From Planococcus salinus (GTDB lineage Bacteria > Bacillota > Bacilli > Bacillales_A > Planococcaceae), in the NCBI RefSeq assembly GCF_003719725.1, contig NZ_RIAX01000005.1, positions 62,001-126,000 on the forward strand: DNA of 64,000 nt. The letters are read 5' to 3'. Shown here one piece after another: positions 1-9,624 of the stretch. The notes below the pieces were generated by a model, which was not told the DNA's origin, did not search any database, and saw only the letters and a program-made list of their open reading frames with translations. The first letter of the stretch is position 1; every line of letters starts with the position of its first letter. Both the position numbers and the translations under genes were made by a program.

Positions 1-1079
1 TCTGTGTATTTGTCTTCCGTATAGAATTCTTCATAAATATTCCGGCTCATTTCCCCCAGCCGCAAACGTTCTTCATCATTTTCAGCTAACCGTTGAATGG
101 CAGATTTGATGTCCTCGACTGTAGGTTCAATCAGCACTCCGCAATCCTGGATCAGTTCTGCGATGATTCCCCTGTCGCTGGATATAATGGGCAGCCCCGC
201 AGCCATCCCTTCTATAATGGACATTGGTTGCCCTTCCACTTTGTATTTAGTGGGGAGAGCCATGAGATCAGCTTCCAGGAATACCTGCTTTTTTGCTTCT
301 CCCTGCTTCAACCCATGATACTCTATGTTTTCTTCCACCTCGTTTTCTTTAATGAATTCCTTAACACGCAAAAATTCCGCTTCATTCTGGATTCCTCCCA
401 CCAGATTGAGCTTAATATTGTGCCCTTCTTTTACCAATAGGGTTGTGGCTTTCACGAGTTCTATGTAGCCTTTTTCAGCCATCAAATTGCTTAGATACAA
501 AATCGACACCGGCTCTTTTTCTCTTTTTCTGTTAATTTCCCCTTTCCTGATGAAACTCTCTGGGATTCCGTTGGAAACCACTTCTACCCTGTCGACTAAT
601 CCTTTGTAATTTCCAGCCAGTTTTTCTCCCAATACAATACCTACATCCACTTTCTTCAACGTATTACGAATAAATTTATTTAGAAACCCGGAAGTGGCTT
701 CGATGGTCGGACCTAAATTGTTGCCATGCAAATGAGTCACCGCTTTACCACGTCCAACGCTTTTGCAAATCCGTATGATTACACAATCTCGTAAAAGCCC
801 CAGTTTAGTCTGAGATATAGAGATATACAGCACCGGCTTTTTTAATGCCACACTTAACATCAATGACCTGATGATGGCAGCAGAATCAGTGAACAATTTC
901 TCCGGCGAAATTCCACCAGGGTTTTCGAAGTTTTTTCGGCTTAAGTTGATTTTTTTCACATTGAATCGTTGGTGTAACTTTTCCGTCCCATATAATGATT
1001 GCAGCGCAATGCTTTCCCCTAGCACTGGGGGCGGCAGCGGCCCGACGAAAATCAGATTCCCCTTTTTAGACGTTTCCAT
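1..1079 (-). CDS. Glycosyltransferase, GT4-like (C-terminus outside window)
   Basis: The frame stays open from an ATG at 1079 to the window edge (359 codons, no stop), so the C-terminus is missing. The N-terminus (METSKKGNLIFVGPLPPPVLG) is followed by the two-lobe pattern of GT-B enzymes: a glycine-rich opening, THLHGNN near residue 125, and the donor-side block EGMAAGLPIISSDRG near residue 300, where the E of the EGMA segment fits the conserved E-x7-E region of GT4 enzymes. An AAGGGTGG ribosome site precedes the ATG. The gene is last in the visible minus-strand polysaccharide unit, 55 nt after the polymerase. It probably adds one sugar of the repeat unit at the cytoplasmic membrane face; donor and acceptor cannot be read from sequence. 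Confidence 0.85.
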   Translation of the reverse strand, partial: METSKKGNLIFVGPLPPPVLGESIALQSLYGTEKLHQRFNVKKINLSRKNFENPGGISPEKLFTDSAAIIRSLMLSVALKKPVLYISISQTKLGLLRDCVIIRICKSVGRGKAVTHLHGNNLGPTIEATSGFLNKFIRNTLKKVDVGIVLGEKLAGNYKGLVDRVEVVSNGIPESFIRKGEINRKREKEPVSILYLSNLMAEKGYIELVKATTLLVKEGHNIKLNLVGGIQNEAEFLRVKEFIKENEVEENIEYHGLKQGEAKKQVFLEADLMALPTKYKVEGQPMSIIEGMAAGLPIISSDRGIIAELIQDCGVLIEPTVEDIKSAIQRLAENDEERLRLGEMSRNIYEEFYTEDKYT

Positions 1080-1134
1080 AAGAAACCACCCTTCATATCG
1101 AGTCTTACGTTTTACGAAAGAATTTCTCATCACA

Positions 1135-2496
1135 TCATTTATACTTTACGGCTGGGTTGACAGTAATCTCTTTTTCTATATTAGTGATAATCAAATGAAG
1201 GAGAAGAAAAACAGGCACGATCATCACCAGTGGTTTGAGATAATAAATATAGCCGTACCACATAATCCGAGGAGTAGTGGTTAGGATCAAGTAATACCCT
1301 AAAGTGAATCCCAGGTTTCCAAACCCTCTTTTCAACAAATAGGCCGGCAAAAAAACCACCGCATAAGTTACGAAAGGTGCCAGGAACAAACCTAAAATCC
1401 GATAATTCAGATAATACTCCCCGTAGACCAGCAACCCATAATTGGTGTGAATCTCGCTTGCGACAATATGCGGCGCCGCGTCAATTCCCTGACCAAAGAA
1501 AGAAGGCATCAATTGAGGAATGTAGTTAATCAATGTATAGTAATTGCCTGATTGATGATTTACTTCGATTGCCGCAGCCGTTGAATAGATAAGATCCTGA
1601 ACGGTAGGATAATTAATCAAGATCCCCAAAGAATTCAGTATAGCTTCGGTATCGAAGACAAGCCCCGAGTGCCTCACCAAACCCAGATAAGAGAATACAA
1701 GAATGCCGATTACTAAGATACCGATTTTCCGGAAGTTCACTTTCGGCTTAAATGCCTTTCCTTTTTTGGCAGTGGTAATAATCAGGTACATTAACAGGAC
1801 CAGGCCCAATATATCGACTCTTGCATAATGGGTAAGAAGCCAGAAAGGCACAAAAAACAAAGCCAGCTTTCTGATCATACTGCCTTTTACACCAACCAGC
1901 ACAAAAAAATAGGAAACTACAACGACAGAGTTCCAGGCATTCCCGGGAAGCAGGCTTTCTGATAAATCGTGATATGCTTTTCCAGGAAGATCGGGTAAGT
2001 AAATGATGGAAGCGGCTATAGCCAGTAAACTGAAAAACCACGTCGAAAGGAGACTGTGGGAATTTCCGAACAGTTTCTTCAGGGCTTCTGCATCATACAG
2101 CAGGAAAGACTTCTTGTTTACGTAAAGCAAACTCGACCATACATAATAAAAAAACAAAGCCGCAAAAGCCAGTATGTAAAAATGCTTTTCAATCAGCAAA
2201 GTCGAATCGTTGAATAGAGGCTGAACTTCCCCGATGGGACCATACCCTAGAATACTGATGACAGGAAGGAATAATAACAACAAAGAGAAGGAAGCATACC
2301 CAATTTTAAAAATAAACAAGTCCATAATAAATTTTATAGCAAAAATGATCAATATAATGCTGTGGATCAGCGGTGCGTCATTAAGAGGCTGGCCAATTTT
2401 CAATAAGTAATAGAAGCTGGAGATGCCCGCGATTATATTAACAATGATTTGAAATATTTTTTCGCTTCTCTTGTCCAGATCATTGTACTTTTCCAT
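1135..2496 (-). CDS. Wzy-like O-antigen/capsule repeat-unit polymerase
   Basis: The 453-residue protein is almost entirely hydrophobic, with about 10-12 predicted membrane segments and a larger polar loop in the second half (about residues 285-350, containing LIYSTAAAIEVNHQSGNYY), the usual topology of Wzy polymerases. An AAGGACTGATACG ribosome site precedes the ATG. Wzy proteins share little sequence, so the call rests on topology, length and position between glycosyltransferases in a locus that also has flippases. It would link lipid-carried repeat units on the outer membrane face. An O-antigen ligase-like role is the main alternative. Confidence 0.75.
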   Translation of the reverse strand: MEKYNDLDKRSEKIFQIIVNIIAGISSFYYLLKIGQPLNDAPLIHSIILIIFAIKFIMDLFIFKIGYASFSLLLLFLPVISILGYGPIGEVQPLFNDSTLLIEKHFYILAFAALFFYYVWSSLLYVNKKSFLLYDAEALKKLFGNSHSLLSTWFFSLLAIAASIIYLPDLPGKAYHDLSESLLPGNAWNSVVVVSYFFVLVGVKGSMIRKLALFFVPFWLLTHYARVDILGLVLLMYLIITTAKKGKAFKPKVNFRKIGILVIGILVFSYLGLVRHSGLVFDTEAILNSLGILINYPTVQDLIYSTAAAIEVNHQSGNYYTLINYIPQLMPSFFGQGIDAAPHIVASEIHTNYGLLVYGEYYLNYRILGLFLAPFVTYAVVFLPAYLLKRGFGNLGFTLGYYLILTTTPRIMWYGYIYYLKPLVMIVPVFLLLHLIITNIEKEITVNPAVKYK

Positions 2497-2529
2497 CGTA
2501 TCAGTCCTTCATGTAAAAAGATGCAATTT

Positions 2530-3513
2530 CTAGGCGCTGTTCTTTTCGAGAGAGATGAAGTCCGAAAAAGAATAATAGTTTCTTGAAGACTTTTTGGATT
2601 GTACATATAAAAACAGCAAAACCTTCAAATTGATGAAAGTGGAAAAATAGATTAATTTATTTTTAAAATCCACATTGTGACCTTTTATCCCTTCTGAATA
2701 GAGCTTCCTTGATAACTTGACAGCCTTTTTATCCTGATTCATAATACCAGTTCGCAATATAATCTTTGTGATATTAATAACGAATTTTCGATAAACTTCG
2801 TCTTCCTGCCGGCAAGCCAGATCTCTGTATTTTTCATAAATAAAGATATGTCCTTGTTGGACCGCTTTTTTATTGCTGGTGATCCGTTCTCCGCTATGTT
2901 GAAAGAACAGCACCAAAGGTTCCTGAACAAAGTCAAAGCGTGTAATCTGCGCCAGACGAAGATACAAATCCCAATCCTGGCAACTGGGAAACGCAGCGTC
3001 GAATCCTCCTATTTTATCCAGCAGTTCTTTTTTCACTATTATAGAAGAAGTGGTATCGATGCAATTGAATTGCAAAAGTTTTGATAGGATTTTCCCCCGG
3101 AATACAGGAATCATCTCACGCAACACTCCAGATTCACTGGTCACTCGTAACCCTGTGTAAACGACCCCAATTTCCGGATCTCTTCTAAAAACCTGCAATT
3201 GCTTCTCCAGTTTTTCTGGAAGCCATTGATCATCAGAATCCAAAAATCCGACATACTCTCCTGTAGCATGAGCAATTCCCGTATTTCTGGCTGAGGCCCC
3301 CCCTTTATTGGTTTGATGCTTAATATACAGGATTCTCGGATCTGTCATTCTACTGACAACTTCGGAAGTGTTGTCAGTAGAACAATCATCAACAATAATA
3401 ATCTCTATATTTTGGTGAGTTTGAGACAACAGGCTTACCACCGCTTTTTTCAGCAATTCCGCACGGTTATAGGTTGGGATTATGATGCTGGTCTTTTCAT
3501 TTTCATTCACCAC
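2530..3513 (-). CDS. Family 2 glycosyltransferase
   Basis: The GT-A family 2 signature is clear: TSIIIPTYNRAELLKKAV at the N-terminus, IIIVDDCSTDNTSEVV for the nucleotide-sugar site, and GEYVGFLDSDDQW carrying the DxD metal-binding motif, then a variable C-terminal half with no clear membrane span. I chose the GTG at 3513 (327 residues) because AAGGAG lies 10 nt upstream; a further upstream start at 3591 would add 26 atypical residues with no better ribosome site. The gene sits between polymerase and gmd in the minus-strand locus. It likely transfers one sugar to the lipid-linked repeat unit; specificity is not readable. Confidence 0.9.
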   Translation of the reverse strand: MVNENEKTSIIIPTYNRAELLKKAVVSLLSQTHQNIEIIIVDDCSTDNTSEVVSRMTDPRILYIKHQTNKGGASARNTGIAHATGEYVGFLDSDDQWLPEKLEKQLQVFRRDPEIGVVYTGLRVTSESGVLREMIPVFRGKILSKLLQFNCIDTTSSIIVKKELLDKIGGFDAAFPSCQDWDLYLRLAQITRFDFVQEPLVLFFQHSGERITSNKKAVQQGHIFIYEKYRDLACRQEDEVYRKFVINITKIILRTGIMNQDKKAVKLSRKLYSEGIKGHNVDFKNKLIYFSTFINLKVLLFLYVQSKKSSRNYYSFSDFISLEKNSA

Positions 3514-3639
3514 TTTCGGTTCACTCCTTAATGCCGCTCTTCTTTTGGGACATTCAACGCCTGTAAAAAAAAATGCATTGCTGCAAAACAAACAGATCCA
3601 TCAAATCGCTTCACCACGGTTTGCTTGCACTGAACACTT

Positions 3640-4707
3640 CTATTTGAACTCGTAATTAACTGATTTTTCTGACTCAATCAGCTTACAGTCATTTTCAACC
3701 ATAATTTCCACCAGTTTTTCAAATGGCGTACGGGTCGGGTTCCACCCCAGTAATGTTTTTGCTTTGGTCGGATCACCCAGAAGTTGATCCACTTCCGCTC
3801 TTCTGAAGTAGTCAGGGTGAATCTCCACCACCACTTCACCGGTCACTTTGTTGAAGCCTTTTTCCTCGATGCCTTCACCGGACCACTCAATATCAATACC
3901 GGCATATTTAAAAGCAAGAGTGGCAAATTCCCGGACAGTATGCATTTCTCCAGTAGCAATTACAAAATCTTCCGGATTGTCATGCTGCAGAATCATCCAC
4001 ATGCATTCCACATAGTCTTTTGCATATCCCCAATCGCGTTTCGCATCCAGGTTCCCCAAAAATAGTTTCTGTTGTTTTCCATTGGCGATCCGTGCGGCAG
4101 CCATTGTGATTTTTCGCGTTACAAACGTCTCTCCCCTGCGTTCTGATTCATGGTTAAATAAGATGCCATTTACCGCAAACATGCCATAGGATTCCCGGTA
4201 GTTCTTGGTAATCCAATATCCATATAACTTCGCTACTCCGTATGGAGAACGCGGATAAAAAGGAGTGGTCTCTTTTTGAGGTACTTCCTGCACTTTTCCA
4301 TAAAGCTCAGAAGTGGATGCCTGGTATATACGGGTCTTCTTTTCCAGCCCCAAAATCCGTACCGCTTCCAAAATCCGTAAAGTTCCAACACCGTCAACAT
4401 CCGCTGTATATTCGGGTGTTTCAAAGGAAACCTTGACGTGAGACATAGCTGCAAGGTTATAAATTTCGTCCGGCTTAATTTCACTGATCAACCGGATTAC
4501 ATTGGAAGTATCCGTCATGTCACCGTAATGAATATAGAAATTCTCACTCGACTTTAATTCTTCAATATACAGATGTTCAATCCGTTCGGTATTAAAACTG
4601 GAACTTCTGCGTATGATGCCATGGACTTCATATCCTTTTTCCAATAGAAAGTCCGCCAAAAAAGACCCATCTTGTCCCGTAATCCCTGTAATCAATGCTT
4701 TTTTCAT
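3640..4707 (-). CDS. gmd: GDP-mannose 4,6-dehydratase
   Basis: An extended short-chain dehydrogenase of 355 residues with the family-specific N-terminus [19 protein letters not shown] (NADP-binding GxxGxxG), followed by [13 protein letters not shown], the TSELYG segment and the YxxxK pair in [12 protein letters not shown]. The segment [18 protein letters not shown] is typical of Gmd. It converts GDP-D-mannose to GDP-4-keto-6-deoxy-D-mannose in the cytoplasm. The ATG at 4707 follows GGGGGA; a GTG at 4722 would overlap the end of fcl. It lies directly behind fcl, which uses its product, giving a two-step GDP-L-fucose route. No GDP-mannose-producing gene is in the window. Confidence 0.97.
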   Translation of the reverse strand: MKKALITGITGQDGSFLADFLLEKGYEVHGIIRRSSSFNTERIEHLYIEELKSSENFYIHYGDMTDTSNVIRLISEIKPDEIYNLAAMSHVKVSFETPEYTADVDGVGTLRILEAVRILGLEKKTRIYQASTSELYGKVQEVPQKETTPFYPRSPYGVAKLYGYWITKNYRESYGMFAVNGILFNHESERRGETFVTRKITMAAARIANGKQQKLFLGNLDAKRDWGYAKDYVECMWMILQHDNPEDFVIATGEMHTVREFATLAFKYAGIDIEWSGEGIEEKGFNKVTGEVVVEIHPDYFRRAEVDQLLGDPTKAKTLLGWNPTRTPFEKLVEIMVENDCKLIESEKSVNYEFK

Positions 4708-4718
4708 AATATCCCCCA

Positions 4719-5669
4719 TCACTTAGCAACCAAGTTTGCTTTGTCTATATTTTTTAAAAACCATGCGTACGCTAAAGTCAATCCTTCTTCCAGAGGTATT
4801 TTTGCTTCCCATCCAAGACTGTTCAGCTTGGTGACGTCTACCAGTTTTCTCGGAGCGCCATCAGGTTTAGCAGTATTAAATTCGACAGTCCCCGTATAGC
4901 CGACCGTCTCCTTCACTTTTTGGGCCAATTCTTTTATGGAGATATCCTTGCCAACTCCAATATTCACCAGCTCATTGCCACTGTAATGATTCATCAAATA
5001 TACAGCAGCATCAGCCAGGTCATCCGAATAAAGAAACTCACGTCTCGGCTCTCCTGTTCCCCATACTTCGACACTCGGAACCGAGTTCTTTTTCGCCTCA
5101 TGGAATTTGCGGATTAATGCAGGTAAAACGTGTGAGCTTTCCAAATCAAAATTATCGTTTGGCCCATATAGATTGGTGGGCATGACAGAAATATAGTTTG
5201 TGCCATATTGGCGGTTGTATGCTTGGCACATTTTAATGCCCGCAATCTTTGCAATGGCGTATGATTCATTCGTCGGCTCCAGTTCCCCTGTCAGCAACGA
5301 ATCTTCCCGCATGGGTTGCGGAGTCAGTTTTGGATAAATGCAAGTGCTTCCTAAAAAAAGCAGCTTTTTTACGTTGTTTTGGTGAGAAGCATCGATCACA
5401 TTCGTTTGTATCATTAAATTATCCCTTATGAAATCTGCAGGGTAGTCGTTGTTTGCCACTATACCGCCCACTTTTGCTGCTGCAAGGAAAACATACTCGG
5501 GCTTTTCCTGACGGAAAAACTCATCGACTTGATAACGTTTTGTCAAATCCAGTTCCCGGCTCGTGCGGAAAACCAAGTTGAAGTACCCTTTTGCCTGTAA
5601 GTTTCTAACAATCGCCGATCCGACCAGCCCCCTATGGCCAGCTACGTAAATCTTTGAGTCCAATTCCAT
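4719..5669 (-). CDS. fcl: GDP-L-fucose synthase (epimerase/reductase)
   Basis: Extended SDR of 316 residues, the normal length. [14 protein letters not shown] binds [14 protein letters not shown] carries the conserved Ser/Cys region, and [16 protein letters not shown] holds the YxxxK pair. It epimerises and reduces GDP-4-keto-6-deoxymannose to GDP-L-fucose. I prefer the ATG at 5669, with AAGGTGGG about 8 nt upstream; 5675 and 5738 are less likely. It is first in its unit, under the extended -10 promoter at 5811-5858, and gmd follows after 11 nt. Confidence 0.97.
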   Translation of the reverse strand: MELDSKIYVAGHRGLVGSAIVRNLQAKGYFNLVFRTSRELDLTKRYQVDEFFRQEKPEYVFLAAAKVGGIVANNDYPADFIRDNLMIQTNVIDASHQNNVKKLLFLGSTCIYPKLTPQPMREDSLLTGELEPTNESYAIAKIAGIKMCQAYNRQYGTNYISVMPTNLYGPNDNFDLESSHVLPALIRKFHEAKKNSVPSVEVWGTGEPRREFLYSDDLADAAVYLMNHYSGNELVNIGVGKDISIKELAQKVKETVGYTGTVEFNTAKPDGAPRKLVDVTKLNSLGWEAKIPLEEGLTLAYAWFLKNIDKANLVAK

Positions 5670-5810
5670 GACCATCCCACCTTTTCCGCTTCTTATATGC
5701 AACTCTCCACTTCCTAAAACTACCTGCAAACCACTCATTTACTAAGGGCACCGAGCAAAAAGGTTAAATATCCCTAATACTTTGTGCTTAGTAAGTTCTT
5801 TTATTTTTTC

Positions 5811-5858
5811 ATTATAGCATACTATAGTCTTTTGAAGACAGATAATTTAGATTATTTT
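5811..5858 (-). promoter_or_regulatory. Extended -10 promoter with upstream AT-rich element (fcl-gmd unit)
   Basis: On the minus strand a TG-C-TATAAT extended -10 lies at 5811-5816 (plus the TG just upstream). No good -35 is visible; instead an element reading CAGATAATTTAGATTATTTT on the plus strand sits at 5839-5858. The same element with the same 21-nt spacing recurs at 14466-14486, before the second flippase gene, which suggests a bound regulator. The regulator is not identified. Confidence 0.6.
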
Positions 5859-5983
5859 ATTATTTTCTGTTTATTTAATCCATTTTATATATTTTTCCTC
5901 TCTATCTCTGAGTTTCGTAACAAATTTTCAGGATTTACAACGGCAGGCAGTCTGGATAGCGATTCAGGATTTCCTGTCTTATT

Positions 5984-7447
5984 TTATACTAAAGCTTTCT
6001 TAACGAAGAATCCCTTTACTTCTTTAACCAGGTTTCGCTGGAAGATCAGCAGTAGCGAACTGTAGATTGCGCCTCCCATTAAAACAGTGACTATGATAAG
6101 GATTGTTTCTTCCGTGACAGAGAGTTGAGATAACAGCACTGCCAGCAACAGCATCATTATCGCTGAATGGAAAATCGGTACAAAAATAGCTTTCAGCAGT
6201 TCAGGAAGACACGCACCGATGATCAATCGAATTCTGGCAAAATAATTAATAAAGAACAACGCGAATCTCAGCGCACCCATTGCAATTGCCACAATAGCGA
6301 TTTCACCCGTCAAGCTTGCAAAATAAACGACAATTGGAATCACAAATAACAGAGCAATCTGCCAGTAAAAACTCCACCTTACCTTGCCGACCGCGATAAA
6401 TAGACTGCCGCTCGGGTTTCCTAAAGCACGGAACAATGCATAAAAACAGAGAATCTGTACAATCGGAACAATGTTGCTCCATTCTCCACCTAACAATACC
6501 GGTATAAGAAAAGGAGCCAAAACGATCAACCCGCCAAACATTGGAGCATTGAGGGTCATGATTACTTTTATGATAAACAGGTATCCTTTCTGAAGACGCG
6601 CTTTCTCATGTTGAATCTTTGAAAATACAGGAAACGATACTTTTGTAATCATAGGATTCAACTTCTGGATCGGTTGCATAATCAGATTCATCGCCATGCT
6701 GTAGAAACCCAGAATTTGCGGGCCCATCATCATACCAATAATGATTTGGTCGATCTTCGTATTAAAATAATTGGCTGTATTTGTTCCCAACCTGTACATC
6801 CCAAACGATACCGAGCCCTTTACTGCCGACCAGGAAAACTGAAGCGTCGGACGCGTCGCTGGATTAACGAAGCCAATCACAACCCAAGGAGCTGTTCTGA
6901 ATACTGTCATGACGATATGACCGACAACCAATGACCATGCCCCAAAATTAAAGTATGACGCCAGGATGATGGTAACAGTGACTCCGATAAAAGTTGAAAT
7001 GATTTCGTGTTTGCTTATATTGGCGAATTCCAGGTTTTTCGTGGCAAGCGTTTGGAATTGAAGCCCAAAAGGAATGATAACAAAACTGATGCCGATCACT
7101 TGGACCAATTCTTTTAACTGCGGTTGCTGAAAAGCTCCGGCGATAAGCGGGGATATCAGAAACAATAAACCGAACATGATGAAACCGACCACTATGGAAA
7201 ACCAGTACAGGCTCGACAACTCAACTTGACTGATTTTCTTTTTTTGGATAATAGCATCTGTTATGCCCATATCCATGTACATATGGGCAAATTGGATGAC
7301 AATCTGAATCAGCGCAATAATCCCGAAAACCTCAGGCCCCAGCACCCTTCCTAATACAATAAGCTGGATGAGCTGCAATACCCCTGTAATTATTGTTGAA
7401 AGAGATGTCAGTTTAACGCTGTTGGCAGCTTGCATTTTTAAAGACAT
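5984..7447 (-). CDS. Wzx-like polysaccharide flippase (MOP superfamily), copy 1
   Basis: A 487-residue membrane protein with 12-14 hydrophobic segments and the N-terminal pattern of the Polysacc_synt/WzxC group (SLSTIITGVLQLIQLIVLGR, then GPEVFGIIALIQIVIQFAHM). It would move undecaprenyl-linked repeat units across the membrane. An AGGT-type ribosome site precedes the ATG. It is co-oriented with the multidomain gene (21-nt gap), the likely transcription partner. The locus holds a second, clearly paralogous flippase at 12752, so one may serve a different glycan. Confidence 0.88.
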   Translation of the reverse strand: MSLKMQAANSVKLTSLSTIITGVLQLIQLIVLGRVLGPEVFGIIALIQIVIQFAHMYMDMGITDAIIQKKKISQVELSSLYWFSIVVGFIMFGLLFLISPLIAGAFQQPQLKELVQVIGISFVIIPFGLQFQTLATKNLEFANISKHEIISTFIGVTVTIILASYFNFGAWSLVVGHIVMTVFRTAPWVVIGFVNPATRPTLQFSWSAVKGSVSFGMYRLGTNTANYFNTKIDQIIIGMMMGPQILGFYSMAMNLIMQPIQKLNPMITKVSFPVFSKIQHEKARLQKGYLFIIKVIMTLNAPMFGGLIVLAPFLIPVLLGGEWSNIVPIVQILCFYALFRALGNPSGSLFIAVGKVRWSFYWQIALLFVIPIVVYFASLTGEIAIVAIAMGALRFALFFINYFARIRLIIGACLPELLKAIFVPIFHSAIMMLLLAVLLSQLSVTEETILIIVTVLMGGAIYSSLLLIFQRNLVKEVKGFFVKKALV

Positions 7448-7468
7448 AGGCTTTACCTCACAACCGAT

Positions 7469-9580
7469 TCAGTATAGAATCTTCTTCCATAAGTTTCTTC
7501 TCTGTCTTCCTTCTATCCCGTAAGGTCTGTCTTCTACAAAATCATCTGGGAAACCCATCAAGTCAAACGATTCACGGCTCGATTTCGGTATATTCTCATA
7601 CTGGTACAGAAATTCGAAGTCAATCACTTTCAGGCCTTCTTTCGTAATCAACAGGTTACCTGGGTGAAAATCGATGAGTGCATATCCCTTGTTATAGAAA
7701 AATTCACTGATGCTGAAGATTTCTTTTCTATATTTTTTAAGGAGCTGCTTTTTAATGTGGTGATTTTCCGTGAATTTAAGCGTCTGCAAATAAGGAGTGA
7801 TGATATAATTCTCCCCGCTGTCAAGCAGTTTTGGTATGAATTCACATTCCTTGCTCAATTCACCGTATACGTATTTCTCTCTGTTCAAAAAACGTTCTTT
7901 ATCGGCCTTGTATGTTTTTTTCACCGCTTTTTGACCGTTATATTCAATGACTTCCACCTTTGCTCTCCGCTTGTTTTCGGAAATATCGGCGATGACCCGT
8001 TCTTTTGTCACATAGTCAGCATCCCATTTGGTTATGGTTTCTTTCACTTCCCCTAAAACTTCAGGAACTACTGCCGTGATGTAATCGAATGCTTCAATTT
8101 CATCATCGGCACTGTGGATGGGATTGGTTCTCTCTTCTTTTGACAGAGGTGCATTCATCTCTTCCCGCAGCTTTTCCTTCAGCAAATAAAGTTCGTTGGA
8201 GACATGCGGGTACCTTTTTTTCATATTCGCGTTCAACGCTCTTGGATGGTAATCATACATCACCAGTAATGCGGACGGTTTCCCCCCACTCACTGGCCAC
8301 GGACCCCTCTCCCAATTTCCACCTCTCAAGTTCTGGGCAGCTTTCCTCTTTTGCTCTTCATCGAGCTCCACTTTCATCACGGTATTCAACCCTGCTTTTT
8401 CAAACCAGTCGACTATATAATCCGTCTTTCCCCTTTCGGCCGCCCACTCTCTGACGACAAAGACCATCAATTCCCCGTTTTTGTGGAAGTTGGATTCATT
8501 GTCTTGAATGGTGGTCTCCAGCCAACTGCCACTTGTCCCGCTCAACTTCCTGATGGTATCTGTGGCAGGCGCCCATCCCTGCTCTTTCAGGAAGTTGTGG
8601 AAGTACAGCAAATTCTGCTCTTTCAAATCCATGTCGTTTTCCCTTGCCAGCTGTTGCAGGATGACAAGGTATTCGTGATCCGCCAAATCATTTCTTGCCA
8701 GTTTATCTTGGCTGATCGGAATTCCGGATTTTTCTCCTTTATGATAGACAGCGTGATACATGAGGCTCAACAAATAATCTTTTTTGCCGGGGACAAAGAA
8801 TTTTTCCTTCCATAACCTTCTTCCATTTAAAATGCGCTCGGCTAAATATGGAGGATAATATGCGATGTTTTTAAAATCACTGCCCGGCAACCCACTGACG
8901 CTGTATATATCAAAAGGCAATATACCCACTTTTTCATTGATGAGTTGCTGGACCACCTCAACATCTTCATCCGATACCAGCAAATCGACATCTTCGCTGA
9001 TATCCGAAAATGGCAATTTATCATACCAGCGCAAAATGACATACTGCAGACCATAGTTGTTCAATACCTTAAAAAAGCCTTCCAGACTGATATCCGGCGA
9101 AAGATAATGTCTGGCCTTCATTTCTTTTTTATGCTTCCGCTCCAAAACGACCCATGTACTTTTTTTCCCATGTTCATCCACTAATGCTTTGTAGTTGAAT
9201 GTCCACTTTTTCTTTCTGGCAAGCTTATAGGCCAACAAAGACACGAAACTGGCATAATTGAAAGCATGATTCGGTTTGAAAACAATCAATTCTGCTGAAG
9301 AACTTAAAGCATTTTTGACATCGTACAAATCAGCTTTATTCATTATTAATACATCTGCATTGTTTTTATAGGTGATTCCTTTGTCATTCACATAGAAGAG
9401 ACCTGATTCCGCTCCGCTTTTCAGTTTTTTCGTCGTTACCCCCAAGTAATTGTCAAAACCGGAGTGAGCCAATTCGTTCTTCAATAAATCTGTTTTTGTA
9501 TTGTAATGGAGGATTTTCACGTTCGTGTTATCGATATATAAACTCTTGATATACTCACTCACTCTTAGTTCTCTGCCCAT
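7469..9580 (-). CDS. Multidomain protein: nucleotidyltransferase-like, NDK-like and kinase-like regions
   Basis: I do not recognise this 703-residue protein as a whole. Counting from an in-frame ATG ten codons upstream (9610): residues 1-160 resemble the end of a Rossmann methyltransferase-like fold; 165-215 contain YVILRWYDKLPF and EDVDLLVSDED, the paired acidic residues of nucleotidyltransferases; 379-515 resemble nucleoside diphosphate kinase, including SGGKPSALLVMY and NPIHSADDEIEAFDYI, where His499 matches the NDK phospho-histidine; 550-670 look like a small protein-kinase-like fold with AVKK (Lys564), Glu578, IDFHPGN (Asp647, Asn652) and IDFEF (Asp664). I prefer the ATG at 9580 because AGGGGTGGGG precedes it. 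It lies between rfbB and flippase 1. The substrate is unknown; phosphorylation or nucleotidylation of a glycan or lipid intermediate is a guess. Confidence 0.7.
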   Translation of the reverse strand: MGRELRVSEYIKSLYIDNTNVKILHYNTKTDLLKNELAHSGFDNYLGVTTKKLKSGAESGLFYVNDKGITYKNNADVLIMNKADLYDVKNALSSSAELIVFKPNHAFNYASFVSLLAYKLARKKKWTFNYKALVDEHGKKSTWVVLERKHKKEMKARHYLSPDISLEGFFKVLNNYGLQYVILRWYDKLPFSDISEDVDLLVSDEDVEVVQQLINEKVGILPFDIYSVSGLPGSDFKNIAYYPPYLAERILNGRRLWKEKFFVPGKKDYLLSLMYHAVYHKGEKSGIPISQDKLARNDLADHEYLVILQQLARENDMDLKEQNLLYFHNFLKEQGWAPATDTIRKLSGTSGSWLETTIQDNESNFHKNGELMVFVVREWAAERGKTDYIVDWFEKAGLNTVMKVELDEEQKRKAAQNLRGGNWERGPWPVSGGKPSALLVMYDYHPRALNANMKKRYPHVSNELYLLKEKLREEMNAPLSKEERTNPIHSADDEIEAFDYITAVVPEVLGEVKETITKWDADYVTKERVIADISENKRRAKVEVIEYNGQKAVKKTYKADKERFLNREKYVYGELSKECEFIPKLLDSGENYIITPYLQTLKFTENHHIKKQLLKKYRKEIFSISEFFYNKGYALIDFHPGNLLITKEGLKVIDFEFLYQYENIPKSSRESFDLMGFPDDFVEDRPYGIEGRQRRNLWKKILY

Positions 9581-9624
9581 TTCCCCACCCCTAACCGATA
9601 CATTGGCCATTTATTTTATTCTTT

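Noticed and set aside
871-1284. 137-codon plus-strand frame opposite the glycosyltransferase and polymerase genes
   Set aside because: It runs against two well-supported minus-strand genes and has no ribosome site or recognisable sequence.
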